DNA of 64,000 bases, from positions 1-64,000 of the forward strand of contig NZ_BOOZ01000026.1 of assembly GCF_016863495.1 (NCBI RefSeq). The letters run 5' to 3'. Under the pieces are notes generated by a model, which worked only from the letters and a program-made list of their open reading frames with translations, was not told the DNA's origin and ran no database searches. The translations under genes were made by a program, and so were the position numbers. Source of the stretch: Micromonospora andamanensis (GTDB taxonomy: Bacteria > Actinomycetota > Actinomycetes > Mycobacteriales > Micromonosporaceae). Below are positions 1 to 8,947 of the stretch, in pieces. How positions within the stretch are numbered: position 1 is the first letter of the stretch; each line of letters begins with the position of its first letter.

Positions 1-1
1 A

Positions 2-1243
2 CCGCCGACGGGACCTGCGGACATCACTGTCAACAGCGCCACCCGCTACCAGACGATCGACGGGTTCGGGGCGGCGACCTCGATCTGGGGCAACGGCACC
101 TGGTCGACGGCCGAGACGCAGACGCTCGTCGGCCTGGGCGCCAACCAGTTGGGCCTGTCGATCGTGCGGACCGGCATCTCACCGGAGTCCGGTGAGTGGC
201 CGGTCCACGTGAACGCCCTGCGGACGGCCAAGTCGTACGGATCCGATGTGAAGATCCTCGCCTCGCCGTGGACCGCACCGGCGGCGTGGAAGACGAACAA
301 CAGCCGGGTCAACGGTGGCAAGCTGAGGACCGACTACTACGACGACTACGCGAACCACCTGAACAGCTACGTCCAGCAGATGCGCAGTCAGGGCATCACG
401 ATCGATGTCACCTCGGTGCAGAACGAGCCGGACTGGCACCCGGACTACGACTCCATGGACTGGAGCGGCACCGAACTGCGCAACTTCGTACGCGACCACG
501 GAACCCGGGTGCAGAACACCAGGCTGATGGTCGCCGAGGCGGTCAACCTGAACTACACCTACACCGATCCGACCCTCAACGACGCGACGGCCCGCAACAA
601 CATCGGCTACATCGGCGGTCACCTGTACGGCACCGAGCAGTCCGGCCGCCTACGGTCCTATCCCCTGGCCGACCAGCACAACAAGCCGGTGTGGATGACC
701 GAGTGGAACCTGCACGCCGCTGACGGCAACGGTTCCAACATCTGGGGCAACCCCAGCAACCAGACGGTCTGGAACGAGACGCTCGACGACATCATGCGTA
801 CCGTGCACCGGTCGATGGAGGCGAACTGGACCGCCTACGTGTGGTGGTACGGCAAGCGCTACTACTCCTTCATCGGTGACGGCGAGGCCGCCTTCGGCAC
901 CACCGCCGGTGCCCCGCTCAAGCGCGGGTACGCCTTCTCGCAGTACGCCAAGTACGTCCGCCCCGGGTACCAGCGGGTCGCCCTGACCAAGAGCACCAAG
1001 GCCGCACCGCTGGAGGTGACCGCCTACACCGGCGGCGGGAAGACCACGCTTGTGATCCTGAACCGTTCGACGAGCGCGGTGAACAATGCCGTGATCCAGG
1101 TGCCGCAGAATGTCACCCGCGCCGAGCACTACCTCACCTCGCAGAACGCCAACGCGGCAAGTCAGCCGGTGAGCGTCAACGGCGGACAGGTCTCCGTCAA
1201 CGTCGGCGCACGCAGCATCTCCACTGTCGTGCTCACCCCCTGA
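2..1243 (+). CDS. GH30 (subfamily 8-like) glucuronoxylanase, 5' part missing
   Basis: C-terminal part of a glycoside hydrolase; the frame is already open at base 2 and the start lies outside the window. It fits family GH30, closest to subfamily 8 (XynC-type endo-beta-1,4-xylanases that cut xylan next to glucuronic acid side groups). Seen: the opening YQTIDGFGAATS strand, the acid/base Glu in VQNEPDW (codon 425-427), HLYGTEQSG, the nucleophile Glu in WMTEWN (codon 701-703), YVWWYGKRYYS, and a C-terminal beta-sandwich ending STVVLTP. Classical XynC has WWYIRRSYG where this has WWYGKRYYS, so recognition of the glucuronic acid is not assured. Probably secreted, but the signal peptide is not in view. 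It stands alone and is followed by a strong hairpin. Confidence 0.9.
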   Translation, partial: PPTGPADITVNSATRYQTIDGFGAATSIWGNGTWSTAETQTLVGLGANQLGLSIVRTGISPESGEWPVHVNALRTAKSYGSDVKILASPWTAPAAWKTNNSRVNGGKLRTDYYDDYANHLNSYVQQMRSQGITIDVTSVQNEPDWHPDYDSMDWSGTELRNFVRDHGTRVQNTRLMVAEAVNLNYTYTDPTLNDATARNNIGYIGGHLYGTEQSGRLRSYPLADQHNKPVWMTEWNLHAADGNGSNIWGNPSNQTVWNETLDDIMRTVHRSMEANWTAYVWWYGKRYYSFIGDGEAAFGTTAGAPLKRGYAFSQYAKYVRPGYQRVALTKSTKAAPLEVTAYTGGGKTTLVILNRSTSAVNNAVIQVPQNVTRAEHYLTSQNANAASQPVSVNGGQVSVNVGARSISTVVLTP

Positions 1244-1259
1244 CCGGTCTCCACCCACC

Positions 1260-1293
1260 GGGGTGTGCGGGTGTGACCGCACCCGCACACCCC
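1260..1293. terminator. Strong hairpin between convergent genes
   Basis: A perfect 14-bp stem (GGGGTGTGCGGGTG with CACCCGCACACCCC) closes a 6-base loop, 17 bases after the xylanase stop and 14 bases before the end of the opposite gene. There is no T-run, as is usual in high-GC actinomycetes. It probably serves both strands. Confidence 0.8.
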
Positions 1294-1306
1294 CGCTCGG
1301 ACGGGC

Positions 1307-1843
1307 TCACGACCGGAGCAGCCCACGATCGGCCAGGTACGCACGCAACGTCTCAGCGTCCTCAGCGGACATCAACAGGCGTGGGATAACGGTCGCCGGC
1401 ATCCGACCCACGTACACGATCCAGAACTCGGGGGTGGACCTCACCTGGGTCACTCCGTCCCAGGCGATGCCACCGGACTCCGCGCCGCTGCGCATCATGA
1501 TGTTGTCCTCGGTGATGTCGTAGCCACCCTCGACGGCGTAACCACTGGAGCGACGCCTGGCGCGCAGGCGCAGCCACGGCCAGTACAGCATCGCCAGCAG
1601 ACCACCCACGAGCATCGCCAGCCACACCGGCAACGTCTGGTCGCCCCAGCCCAACCCCCGCGAGACGAGGAGACCCACCGCACCTACCGTCACCAGCACC
1701 GCGCCGATGACCACGTACCTGCGCAGTTGGGCACTGCTCAGCGCGGCGGCCACGCGGCCCGGATAGGCGGGATCGGCTGGTACGTCGAAACGGATGTGCA
1801 CGCCAGAACGATAGTGCCTGCGCCGGCCCGGAGCCGGGTTCAC
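1307..1843 (-). CDS. YcxB-like membrane protein
   Basis: A 178-residue protein with two membrane segments (about residues 42-61 and 71-88) and a soluble C-terminal domain of the YcxB-like type (ITEDNIMMRSG, then WDGVTQVRSTPEFWIVYV and a final helix). The function of this family is unknown. The GTG start overlaps the stop of the upstream ABC permease (GTGA), so it is translationally coupled and is the third gene of the ABC operon. It may be an accessory factor of the exporter or only share its expression. The family assignment rests on the domain pattern; the operon placement is clear. Confidence 0.75.
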   Translation of the reverse strand: MNPAPGRRRHYRSGVHIRFDVPADPAYPGRVAAALSSAQLRRYVVIGAVLVTVGAVGLLVSRGLGWGDQTLPVWLAMLVGGLLAMLYWPWLRLRARRRSSGYAVEGGYDITEDNIMMRSGAESGGIAWDGVTQVRSTPEFWIVYVGRMPATVIPRLLMSAEDAETLRAYLADRGLLRS

Positions 1844-4221
1844 TGGTAGCTGAGGGTCTCCCGGATGGTCAGCCGGGCCGCCCGGTGTGCCGCGACAAGC
1901 GTCGCCACCGCCGCCGCGGCGACCGAGAGCAGCAGCCAGGCGGCGAGTCCGACAGGTGAGAGTCTCAGCGGCAGCGGCAGGCCGAAGGAGATCGTGCCGA
2001 GCAGTTCACCGACCAGGACGGACAGCGGCACGCCCAGCACGATGGCCACAAGTGAGCCGAGCAGGCCGGTCAGGGTGCCCTCGAGGAGGACCATGCGCCG
2101 GATGGTGGCGGGACGGGCGCCGATGGCCTGCATGACGCCGTACTCGCGGGTGCGTTGGGTGACGGTGATGCTCATCGTGGCGGCCAGTCCGAGGATGCCG
2201 ACGGCCGCCATCAGCGCGGCGAGGGCGAGCAGCGTGCCGATGAAGACGGCCACGTGTTCGTCGATCGCCGTACGCAGGTCTGCGATGAGCATCGACTCGC
2301 CGACCATCAGCCCGGCGGTGGCCAGCGAGGCTTCCACCGCATCGGTGACTTCTTCGGTGTCGCCGGTGGTGGTGATGTGCAGCATGTTTGCGGTCCCCGG
2401 GTCCACGAACCGGGCGACGCTCTGCGGAGTCGTGTACGCCGTGGCGGGTCCGCCGGCCTCCGCGACGGTACCGACGAGCCGCCACCGTCCCACCACCCCG
2501 TCGACGGCCAGGTGGACGTCGTCGCCGAGGTGGGGATCGCCGAGGCGCGACACCGCGCTCTGATTCAGCACGACGCCGTCGGTGTCTGCCGCGTGCAGCC
2601 AGCGGCCGGCGGTGACCTCGAAGTCGACCATGCGGGTGGGTGCGGGTAGCGCCGCCAGCAGGAACCGGCCGTGCCCGTCGTCGGGATAGGTGCGCTGCAC
2701 CTCGATGCGTCCGTCGGCGGTGGCGGGCGTGGCCACCAGCGACACGAACGGTTCGGCCGCGACCACGCCGTCGACGGCGGTCGCGGCCCTGGCGATGGCG
2801 TCGGCCGGGGCCGACGAGGTGAGCCGCAGCTGCGCGTCGTAGGCGCGGCGGGCCATGCCGTCGTCGACCCAGCTCCGCCAGGCGGCGGAGCTGTTGAGCC
2901 CGCTTGTGAACATGGCGCCACCGGCGGCCAGCAGTGCCAGGGTCAGCGCCAGCCGACCCCGACGGCGCAGCAGATTGCGCAGGGCGAGGGTGCTGAGGCG
3001 ACCACCACGCAGCCGGGTCAGCCACCTGTCGCTGCGCCGACTGCCCACCCCTGTCCCGGCGCCGTGCTCGTCGAGCGCGGCACGTACGGTGATCCGCGCC
3101 GCCCGGACCAGCGGTACGAGCGCGACCGCCAATGGAATCGCGAGCCCGGCGCCGACATATGTCGCGGGAACCCACCACGGCATCGCCCGGTTGGCGATCT
3201 CGACGTTGAGCATCTCGGCCACCAGCCCGGTCAGCCCGTATCCGGCCAGCAGCGCCGGGCCGACGGCCAGCACGGTGGCGGTCGCGGCGATGGCGGCGAC
3301 CGCCCCCAGGTAGACCCGTAGCAGCTGGCCGGTCGTCGCGCCGACGGTCTTCATGATGCCGATCTGACGGGTCTGCGCCGCCAGCATCCCGCCGAGGGTC
3401 GCCGCCACCAGAACCCCGGCGAGCACCAGTGCCGCGAGCGCGAAAGCCAGGAACATCCCCGTGATCGTCTCGGACTGGCTGTGGTGTGGATGCTGGTACG
3501 GAGGCGCCTTGATCTGATGCACCTCACGGCCCTGCGCGGTCAGCCAGGCCGCGACTGCTGACGCGGTCGCCTCCACACTTGCCTGGTCCCGGGCGGGGGT
3601 GACGATGCGCAGTTCGTCGGCGGACGCGGTGAAGCCGAGACGAGCCAGCCCGGCCGGGGTGAGATAGCCGTAGCCGACGCTTTCCTGTCCGGCCGGCGCC
3701 AACGCGGCGTCGTAGACGGTGCCGGAGACCCGCACCTCGGTCGTCGCGCCGGAGGGGCCGGCGACCGCCAAGCGGTCACCGGCGGTGGCGTCCAGGACCG
3801 GTTCAGCGGTGCGTTCGAGGAGCAGTTCACCGTCGGCGGGCGGCCAGGCACCGGACTCCATGCGCAGCTTCGCCACCCGCATCGGGTCGTCCGCCGCGAT
3901 GACGAACAGCAGCATGCGACGCCACTGATCACCGACCCGGACCCGGGTCAGGACGGTCTGCCGGGCCGCGGCGTCGGTGACACCGGGTCGGGTGCGGACC
4001 TGGGCGAGCAGCGCGGCGTCGACACCACCTTCGACCTCCAGGGTCGCGCTGGCCGGGTTGGTGCCGACATAGACCGCCGCGGCCTCCCGGACGAGCACGG
4101 TACGGGCGATGAGCAGCGCACCGACACCGGACATGGCCACCGCGATCGCCAGGATCATGACCGCCACCCGGCCCCGAGCGGCGGACAGATCCCGCCACAT
4201 CTTCACCGTCCGTGGCCGCAT
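1840..4221 (-). CDS. ABC transporter permease, FtsX/MacB type
   Basis: Large permease (793 residues) with two FtsX repeats. Membrane segments are visible near residues 21-43, 255-282, 305-328, 352-375, 424-440, 660-685, 705-735 and 758-780, with large extracytoplasmic domains after the first and fifth. Both FtsX signatures are present: QIGIMKTVGATTGQLLRV and EYGVMQAIGARPATIRRM. The ATG start overlaps the stop of the ATPase gene as TGATG; a GTG one codon earlier is the alternative. With the ATPase it should form an exporter or mechanotransmission complex of the MacB/LolCDE kind. The substrate cannot be read from the sequence; peptides, lipids or antibiotics are typical. Confidence 0.92.
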   Translation of the reverse strand: MRPRTVKMWRDLSAARGRVAVMILAIAVAMSGVGALLIARTVLVREAAAVYVGTNPASATLEVEGGVDAALLAQVRTRPGVTDAAARQTVLTRVRVGDQWRRMLLFVIAADDPMRVAKLRMESGAWPPADGELLLERTAEPVLDATAGDRLAVAGPSGATTEVRVSGTVYDAALAPAGQESVGYGYLTPAGLARLGFTASADELRIVTPARDQASVEATASAVAAWLTAQGREVHQIKAPPYQHPHHSQSETITGMFLAFALAALVLAGVLVAATLGGMLAAQTRQIGIMKTVGATTGQLLRVYLGAVAAIAATATVLAVGPALLAGYGLTGLVAEMLNVEIANRAMPWWVPATYVGAGLAIPLAVALVPLVRAARITVRAALDEHGAGTGVGSRRSDRWLTRLRGGRLSTLALRNLLRRRGRLALTLALLAAGGAMFTSGLNSSAAWRSWVDDGMARRAYDAQLRLTSSAPADAIARAATAVDGVVAAEPFVSLVATPATADGRIEVQRTYPDDGHGRFLLAALPAPTRMVDFEVTAGRWLHAADTDGVVLNQSAVSRLGDPHLGDDVHLAVDGVVGRWRLVGTVAEAGGPATAYTTPQSVARFVDPGTANMLHITTTGDTEEVTDAVEASLATAGLMVGESMLIADLRTAIDEHVAVFIGTLLALAALMAAVGILGLAATMSITVTQRTREYGVMQAIGARPATIRRMVLLEGTLTGLLGSLVAIVLGVPLSVLVGELLGTISFGLPLPLRLSPVGLAAWLLLSVAAAAVATLVAAHRAARLTIRETLSYQ

Positions 4222-4964
4222 CACGCGGTGACCGCCACGTCCCCCGCCACCCGCCCGTCGACGAGCGTCACCAGACGGTCGGCGTACCCGGAAAGGTCGC
4301 GCTCGTGGGTGACCATCACCACGGCCTTGCCGGCCCGGGCCAGCTCCCGGAACAGTTCCAGCACCGCGGCGGCGGTGGCGCTGTCGAGATTGCCTGTCGG
4401 TTCGTCCGCCAGGATGACCGGCGGGTCGTTGGCCAGGGCCCGGGCGATCGCGGCGCGCTGCTGCTGCCCACCGGAGAGCCCGGCGGGCACCTTGTCGGCG
4501 TGTTCGGCGATCCCCACGCGGTCCAACAACTCCAGTGCGAGTGGCCGGCGGCGGCGGGCCGCGACGGTGCCCCGGAAATCCATCGGCAGCATCACGTTCT
4601 CCGCGACGGTGAGCGTCGGCAGCAGTTGGAAGAACTGGAACACCAGGCCGACCGCGCGACCCCGCCAGGCCGCCAGTTGGGTCTCGCGTACCTCGTGCAC
4701 GGCTGTCCCGGCCACCCGGACCTCCCCGGCGGTCGGCCTGTCGATGCCGGCGAGCAGGTTCAACAGGGTCGTCTTACCGCTGCCCGAGCGACCCACCACC
4801 GCCGTGAACTCCCCGGCGTCCACGGCGAGGTCCACGCCACTGAGCGCCGGAAACTCGCCGCCCGGAACGGGATACGTCTTCGCCACGCCGCGTACCTGGA
4901 TCACCGGTTCGGCCGTCCGTGGCGCCGTGGTCGAGCCGTTCGTTCCGTGACGCGTCAAGGTCAA
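4221..4964 (-). CDS. ABC transporter ATP-binding protein, LolD/MacB type
   Basis: Nucleotide-binding subunit for the downstream permease. It shows Walker A GRSGSGKTT, the signature LSGGQQQRAAIARAL, Walker B VILADEPTGNLD, and the switch His in VMVTHERDL. The frame could extend to 5066, but that part is not protein-like. I chose the TTG at 4964 because GGAAGG lies 7 bases before it and family proteins begin shortly before the VIQVRGVAKTY strand. It overlaps the permease start by one base, and the gene order ATPase-permease-YcxB is a single operon. It is divergent from the PLP enzyme gene, with promoters for both expected at about 4970-5090. Confidence 0.92.
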   Translation of the reverse strand: MTLTRHGTNGSTTAPRTAEPVIQVRGVAKTYPVPGGEFPALSGVDLAVDAGEFTAVVGRSGSGKTTLLNLLAGIDRPTAGEVRVAGTAVHEVRETQLAAWRGRAVGLVFQFFQLLPTLTVAENVMLPMDFRGTVAARRRRPLALELLDRVGIAEHADKVPAGLSGGQQQRAAIARALANDPPVILADEPTGNLDSATAAAVLELFRELARAGKAVVMVTHERDLSGYADRLVTLVDGRVAGDVAVTA

Positions 4965-5096
4965 CGCCCACCCTTCCTGGGCCGAAGGCCAGCGTCCGCC
5001 ACTCTGCCGGACACTCCGGCGTGGTACCGCCTCCTGACAGAACCCTGAAAGACTTTCCCGACACACGACCGCCCCATGTCGCTACGCTGCTCGGTC

Positions 5097-6077
5097 GTGC
5101 TGACGACGCGCCTCGACACCGCTCGGATCCAGGCGGCCCGCCGGATCATCGACCCGGTCTTCCTCCACACGCCGCTGTACCGCTGCGAGTCACTGGAGCC
5201 CGAACTCGGATGCGCCGTCAGCATCAAGCTCGAAACAGCCAACCCGGTCCGCAGCTTCAAAGGGCGCGGCACCGAACTCGTCGCGAGCCGGCTCGCGGAG
5301 GTCGGGCCACCCGCGGTGGTCTGCGCCAGCGCGGGCAACCTCGGCCAGGCCCTCGCCTGGTCCGGTCGCGGTCGAGGGCTCGACGTCACTGTCGTCGCCA
5401 CCCGCCACGCGACAGTCGCCAAGCTCGACCGCATCCGAGCCCTCGGCGCCACGCTTGAGTTGGTCGACGGCGACCACGAGCTGGCCCGGGACCGGGCGGC
5501 AGCCATCGCACGGCAGCGCGGTATCCGGCTCTTCGAAGACAGCCTGGACATCGAGACCTGCGAAGGCGCGGCCACCATCGGCCTCGAACTGGTGGACGAC
5601 CCGCAGTCATTCGACACGGTGCTTGTCGCTCTCGGCGGTGGTGCGCTGGCCACCGGCGTGGGTCATGTCCTGAAGGAACTGGCGCCCGACGTCGAGGTGC
5701 TCTGCGTCCAGCCGCTGGGTGCGCCGGCGATGACCCGCTCCTGGCACCAGCGGCGCGTCGTCACCACCGAATCGACGAACACCATCGCCGACGGCGTCGC
5801 CGGCCGCCGCCCCATCCCGGCCGTCCTGGACGACCTGCTCGTGGTCGCGGACGACGCAGTCCTCGTTCGGGAGACCTCGATCATCGCCGGCATGCGGCTG
5901 CTGCTCGACCACGCCGGTCTCGTCGCCGAACCGTCAGCCGCCCTCGGCATCGCCGCGCTGCTCGAAGACCCCGACCGTTTCGCCGGCCGACACGTCGTCA
6001 CAGTCGTCTGCGGCAGCAACGTCGACGCGACCGCCTACCACCGCTGGGTCCGCCCGACTCGTGGCCGCGGGTGGTGA
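5097..6077 (+). CDS. Threonine/serine dehydratase-like PLP enzyme
   Basis: Fold-type II PLP enzyme of the threonine/serine dehydratase group, which deaminates Thr or Ser to 2-oxo acids and ammonia. Seen: the PLP-binding Lys in RSFKGRGTE, the ASAGNLGQALAW loop that holds the substrate carboxylate, the phosphate-binding GGGALATG loop, and VVCGSNVD near the end. About 326 residues, the length of a catabolic dehydratase without the ACT-like regulatory domain of biosynthetic IlvA. The start is uncertain: I prefer GTG 5097, just after a TACGCT element that would give a leaderless transcript; ATG 5076 is in the same frame. Ammonia-lyases or racemases of the same fold cannot be excluded. Confidence 0.85.
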   Translation: MLTTRLDTARIQAARRIIDPVFLHTPLYRCESLEPELGCAVSIKLETANPVRSFKGRGTELVASRLAEVGPPAVVCASAGNLGQALAWSGRGRGLDVTVVATRHATVAKLDRIRALGATLELVDGDHELARDRAAAIARQRGIRLFEDSLDIETCEGAATIGLELVDDPQSFDTVLVALGGGALATGVGHVLKELAPDVEVLCVQPLGAPAMTRSWHQRRVVTTESTNTIADGVAGRRPIPAVLDDLLVVADDAVLVRETSIIAGMRLLLDHAGLVAEPSAALGIAALLEDPDRFAGRHVVTVVCGSNVDATAYHRWVRPTRGRGW

Positions 6078-6096
6078 CCGTCGACCGGATCGGACG

Positions 6097-6258
6097 TCAG
6101 CTGTCCCTCGCGCCGGCCTTCTCGTCGAGGAAGACCCGAGTCGCGCCGGGCCAATCGATCGTGACCGCGCTCTTGCCGTCGGCCAGTTCGGTTGTGCTGA
6201 CCGTCTCCGCGCCGACGGCCTCAGCACGTCTCACCACCTCCGGAGGGAGCGCCGACAT
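6097..6258 (-). CDS. Small hypothetical protein
   Basis: A 53-residue frame (MSALPPEVVRRAEAVGAETV... TIDWPGATRVFLDEKAG) that is acidic and protein-like, with a beta-rich second half. It runs against the PLP enzyme gene and ends 19 bases from it. No convincing ribosome site precedes ATG 6258; a GTG at 6312 in the same frame would add 18 residues. It could be the C-terminal remnant of a longer protein. I do not recognise a family. Confidence 0.4.
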   Translation of the reverse strand: MSALPPEVVRRAEAVGAETVSTTELADGKSAVTIDWPGATRVFLDEKAGARDS

Positions 6259-6445
6259 CTCGCGACTCTGCAGAAACAAATCTGGTCGTCTTTGCTGAGG
6301 CCGTTCCACCACGTTTCCAGATCAGTCATACGAGCTACGGTATTCGCCGCCCGCAATGCCGCCGAGTTCGGTGATTGACCTGCCTGCCTACCGTGTGAAA
6401 CTCGACAACGGATTCACGTCCGGATCGATACGGGGAGGAATCACA

Positions 6446-6955
6446 GTGGACGGATCTTCGGCCAACGTCATCAGCCCGGAAACAGTTACCGCAATCGTGG
6501 CGATCGCCTTCGACGACACTTTCGCGCACGTCTACCCGGACCTGCGGCAGCTGATCGAGGACGGGTTCGGCGGTCCCGACACCCGCCGAGGTGCCCTGGA
6601 ATTCTTCAGCGCGGAAGGTGACCGGCTGTTGCCGGTGTTCGGACGGGCCTGGCAACTTGTCGATCTGCGGGTCAGTGACGACGAACCTGATGCCGACCGG
6701 CTACGGCAGCGCCTCGCTGCCGTGGTGGACCACGTCACGACGTTCCTCCGGAAGCATCCCGAGGTCGTCGAGGCCGCCGGGCTGACTCTCGACGAGGCGA
6801 TCTCCCAGCTGCCCCGGCCCGCCGAGCAGAACCTCGCCGAGGTTCTCGCCCGGTTCCCGCACCTTGCCACGGCCGAGGACGACGGCGCGATCCGGCCGCT
6901 CGACAGAGGAGGCTGGTTCCACAACAGCCTGCACGCTGCCGGCTGGACACACTGA
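6446..6955 (+). CDS. Hypothetical protein
   Basis: A 169-residue acidic protein that I cannot assign. GTG 6446 is preceded by GGGGAGGA at a good distance; the frame upstream (from 6356) has no ribosome site and is not protein-like. The chain looks helical throughout (VTAIVAIAFDDTFAHVYPDL, LRQRLAAVVDHVTTFLRKH) and ends GGWFHNSLHAAGWTH. There are no membrane segments or signal peptide. It is monocistronic, with a nested hairpin downstream. Confidence 0.7.
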   Translation: MDGSSANVISPETVTAIVAIAFDDTFAHVYPDLRQLIEDGFGGPDTRRGALEFFSAEGDRLLPVFGRAWQLVDLRVSDDEPDADRLRQRLAAVVDHVTTFLRKHPEVVEAAGLTLDEAISQLPRPAEQNLAEVLARFPHLATAEDDGAIRPLDRGGWFHNSLHAAGWTH

Positions 6956-6979
6956 GCCTCGCGCCACCAGCAAGCGTTT

Positions 6980-7020
6980 CCGGCCTGCCGGAGTAGGTCC
7001 GGTCGACTTCGACAGGCCGG
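6980..7020. terminator. Nested hairpin between convergent genes
   Basis: CCGGCCTG pairs with CAGGCCGG eight bases deep, and an inner CCGG/CCGG stem (6988-6991 with 6999-7002) sits in the loop. It lies between the converging genes ending at 6955 and 7054, so termination on both strands is likely. Confidence 0.5.
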
Positions 7021-7053
7021 GAGGTGGGGACGCCCCGCTTCCGGCGCCGATCG

Positions 7054-7803
7054 TCAGTCGGTGCGGGTGCGCAGCCCGCGCACCAGGGTGGGGATCATCA
7101 CCGCCGCCGGCACGAGGTGCAGTCCCATGAGGGCGGTGGTGGTGACGCTGTCCGCCCCGCAGACCAAGGGCAGGATCATCGATATCACGGTCAACGACGC
7201 AGCCGTCCACAAGAATCGCTCGGCGGGGCGGGCGCTCCACCGGAGAAGAGCCACGGCGATGACGACTCCCACCACCGAGAAGAAGCCGGTCACCACTGTG
7301 AAGCCGGCCAACGGGATCGACTCGCCACCGTCGGGGATCTCGAAGTCGACGCCGATGGCCCGGGCGAGCGCAGCGGCGAGGGTGGTGGCCGCCATCGCCG
7401 CGAGGGTGGCGAGGAAGCCGGTGCCGGCGAGCCGGCCGAGTCGACGACCCCGGCCGGTCCGGCCCGATGCTGGTGCCGCGCCGGTCCTGATGTCATTGAT
7501 GCTGATCATGTCCTGTCTCCATGCTCCGGTGACGGTTCGTACGGGGTGCGTTGGCTGACCGGTGACGGTCCCGGCCCGGCGGGTGAGGATGCGTACCCTG
7601 GCCGTGCGGCGGCCGGGATTGCGCAATGCGCGGACGCCGGTGCCGCGCAGCCAGAACCCGGCGCCGGGGCCGAGGACCGGCCCGGGTTCGCCGTCGCGCA
7701 ACTCCAGCTGCACCCGCCCGCTGGTGACGAGGGCGAACGTGTCGCGCCACTGCGCTGCCACCACTGCGACACGCGCGCCGCGACGCAGCGCGAGCCTCCA
7801 CAC
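7054..7803 (-). CDS. Cupin-like domain joined in frame to DUF6069 membrane domain
   Basis: One uninterrupted frame of 249 residues. GTG 7803 is preceded by GGAG and lies 5 bases after the sigma-factor stop. Residues 1-85 look like a small cupin (TFALVTSGRVQLELRDG, LGPGAGFWLRGTGVRALRNP). From the internal ATG at 7509, which has its own GGAGACAGGAC ribosome site, the frame encodes a 151-residue four-helix membrane protein of the DUF6069 kind (GFLATLAAMAATTLAAALAR, DFEIPDGGESIPLAGFTVVT, MGLHLVPAAVMIPTL). It may be a fusion, or two genes whose stop between them was lost. The context (directly behind an ECF sigma gene) suggests it belongs to that regulon. DUF6069 function is unknown. Confidence 0.7.
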   Translation of the reverse strand: MWRLALRRGARVAVVAAQWRDTFALVTSGRVQLELRDGEPGPVLGPGAGFWLRGTGVRALRNPGRRTARVRILTRRAGTVTGQPTHPVRTVTGAWRQDMISINDIRTGAAPASGRTGRGRRLGRLAGTGFLATLAAMAATTLAAALARAIGVDFEIPDGGESIPLAGFTVVTGFFSVVGVVIAVALLRWSARPAERFLWTAASLTVISMILPLVCGADSVTTTALMGLHLVPAAVMIPTLVRGLRTRTD

Positions 7804-7808
7804 CGGGG

Positions 7809-8807
7809 CTACTCCGTGCCGTCCGCCGGCAGCCGCTCCGGCAGACCGAGCCGCGGGTACTGGTCGTCGTGGAACGTGACGATCTCGCTGATCGCCCCGC
7901 CGGTGACGCGCAGCACGTCGATCGTCAGCGGCAGGTACGCGTGCTCCCGCTCGCGCCAGTGGTAGAAGGCGACTGCCGGCTGCCGGTTCACCCGGGTCCG
8001 GATGGCACACAGGCCCTTCATGCCCACGAAACCGCTGTCGACCCAGTCGGCGACCACCGCGTCGCGGCCGGTGCACAGGCCCGGCGTGGGTGGCATCGAG
8101 CAGCGGACGTCTTCGCGCAGCAGCGCGGCGAGCGCGTCGATGTCCGTGGCCACGCTGGCCTCGGTGTAACGGCGCACCAGGTCACGCGTCCCGGCGTCCT
8201 CCTCGCCGCCGGTCCAGTCCTGCCGCTCGGCGGGCAGGTGCTCCCGCATGCCCGCGCGGGCCCGTTGCAGCGCGCTGTTCACCGAGTTGACGGAGTCGCC
8301 GAGCAGCTCCGCGACGTCCTTCGCCGGCCAGCCGAGCACGTCCCGCAGGATCAGCACGGCCCGTGGGCGTGGCGCGAGGTGCTGGACCGCGACGAGGTAC
8401 GCCAACTCGATCGTCTCCCGGGCGACGGCCACCGTCTCCGGCTCGTCCGCCTCGCCCGCGGCCAGTTCGTCGAGCAGCCGGTCCGGGTAGGGCTGCAACC
8501 ACAGCACCTCGCCGCCGGTCGCCGGCGCCGGGCGGCACCTGGCGAGCAGATCCAGGCAGGCGTTCGTGGCGATCCGATACAGCCAGGCCCGGAACGTGGA
8601 CCGACCGGCGAAGGTCTCCCGTCGCCGCCAGGCTCGCAGGAACGTCTCCTGGACGGTGTCCTCGGCATCCTCGAACGACCCGAGCATCCGGTAGCAGTGC
8701 ACGTGCAGCTCCCGCCGGTGCCGCTGGGCCAGCCCGGTGAACGCCGACTCGTCCACCTCACCCGGACCGTTCACGCCCAGTTCCTCCAGCCGCAGATCGG
8801 TACCCAT
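7809..8807 (-). CDS. ECF sigma-70 factor with SnoaL-like C-terminal domain
   Basis: RNA polymerase sigma factor of the long ECF type (332 residues). Region 2 is seen as ELHVHCYRMLGSFEDAEDTV followed by QETFLRAWRR, region 4 as RPRAVLILRDVLGWPAKDVA with a recognition helix SVNSVNSALQRAR. After about residue 185 comes a SnoaL-like domain (VRRYTEASVATDIDALAALL, GRDAVVADW), which in this family modulates sigma activity in place of a separate anti-sigma factor. ATG 8807 is preceded by GAAGGA; the frame upstream is not protein-like. The next gene (cupin/DUF6069) starts 5 bases after the stop. Confidence 0.9.
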   Translation of the reverse strand: MGTDLRLEELGVNGPGEVDESAFTGLAQRHRRELHVHCYRMLGSFEDAEDTVQETFLRAWRRRETFAGRSTFRAWLYRIATNACLDLLARCRPAPATGGEVLWLQPYPDRLLDELAAGEADEPETVAVARETIELAYLVAVQHLAPRPRAVLILRDVLGWPAKDVAELLGDSVNSVNSALQRARAGMREHLPAERQDWTGGEEDAGTRDLVRRYTEASVATDIDALAALLREDVRCSMPPTPGLCTGRDAVVADWVDSGFVGMKGLCAIRTRVNRQPAVAFYHWREREHAYLPLTIDVLRVTGGAISEIVTFHDDQYPRLGLPERLPADGTE

Positions 8808-8947
8808 CTCGCCATCCTTCCGTCCCGTCGTGGCCTGTCGCAGATATGACGGGCGCGGGCGGAAGAACTCATCACCGGCGGTGTTCCGGATGGTCGACCA
8901 GTTGCCGGCCCGGCGCATTCGCGGCGACCGGGCTCCTCAGCCGCGGC

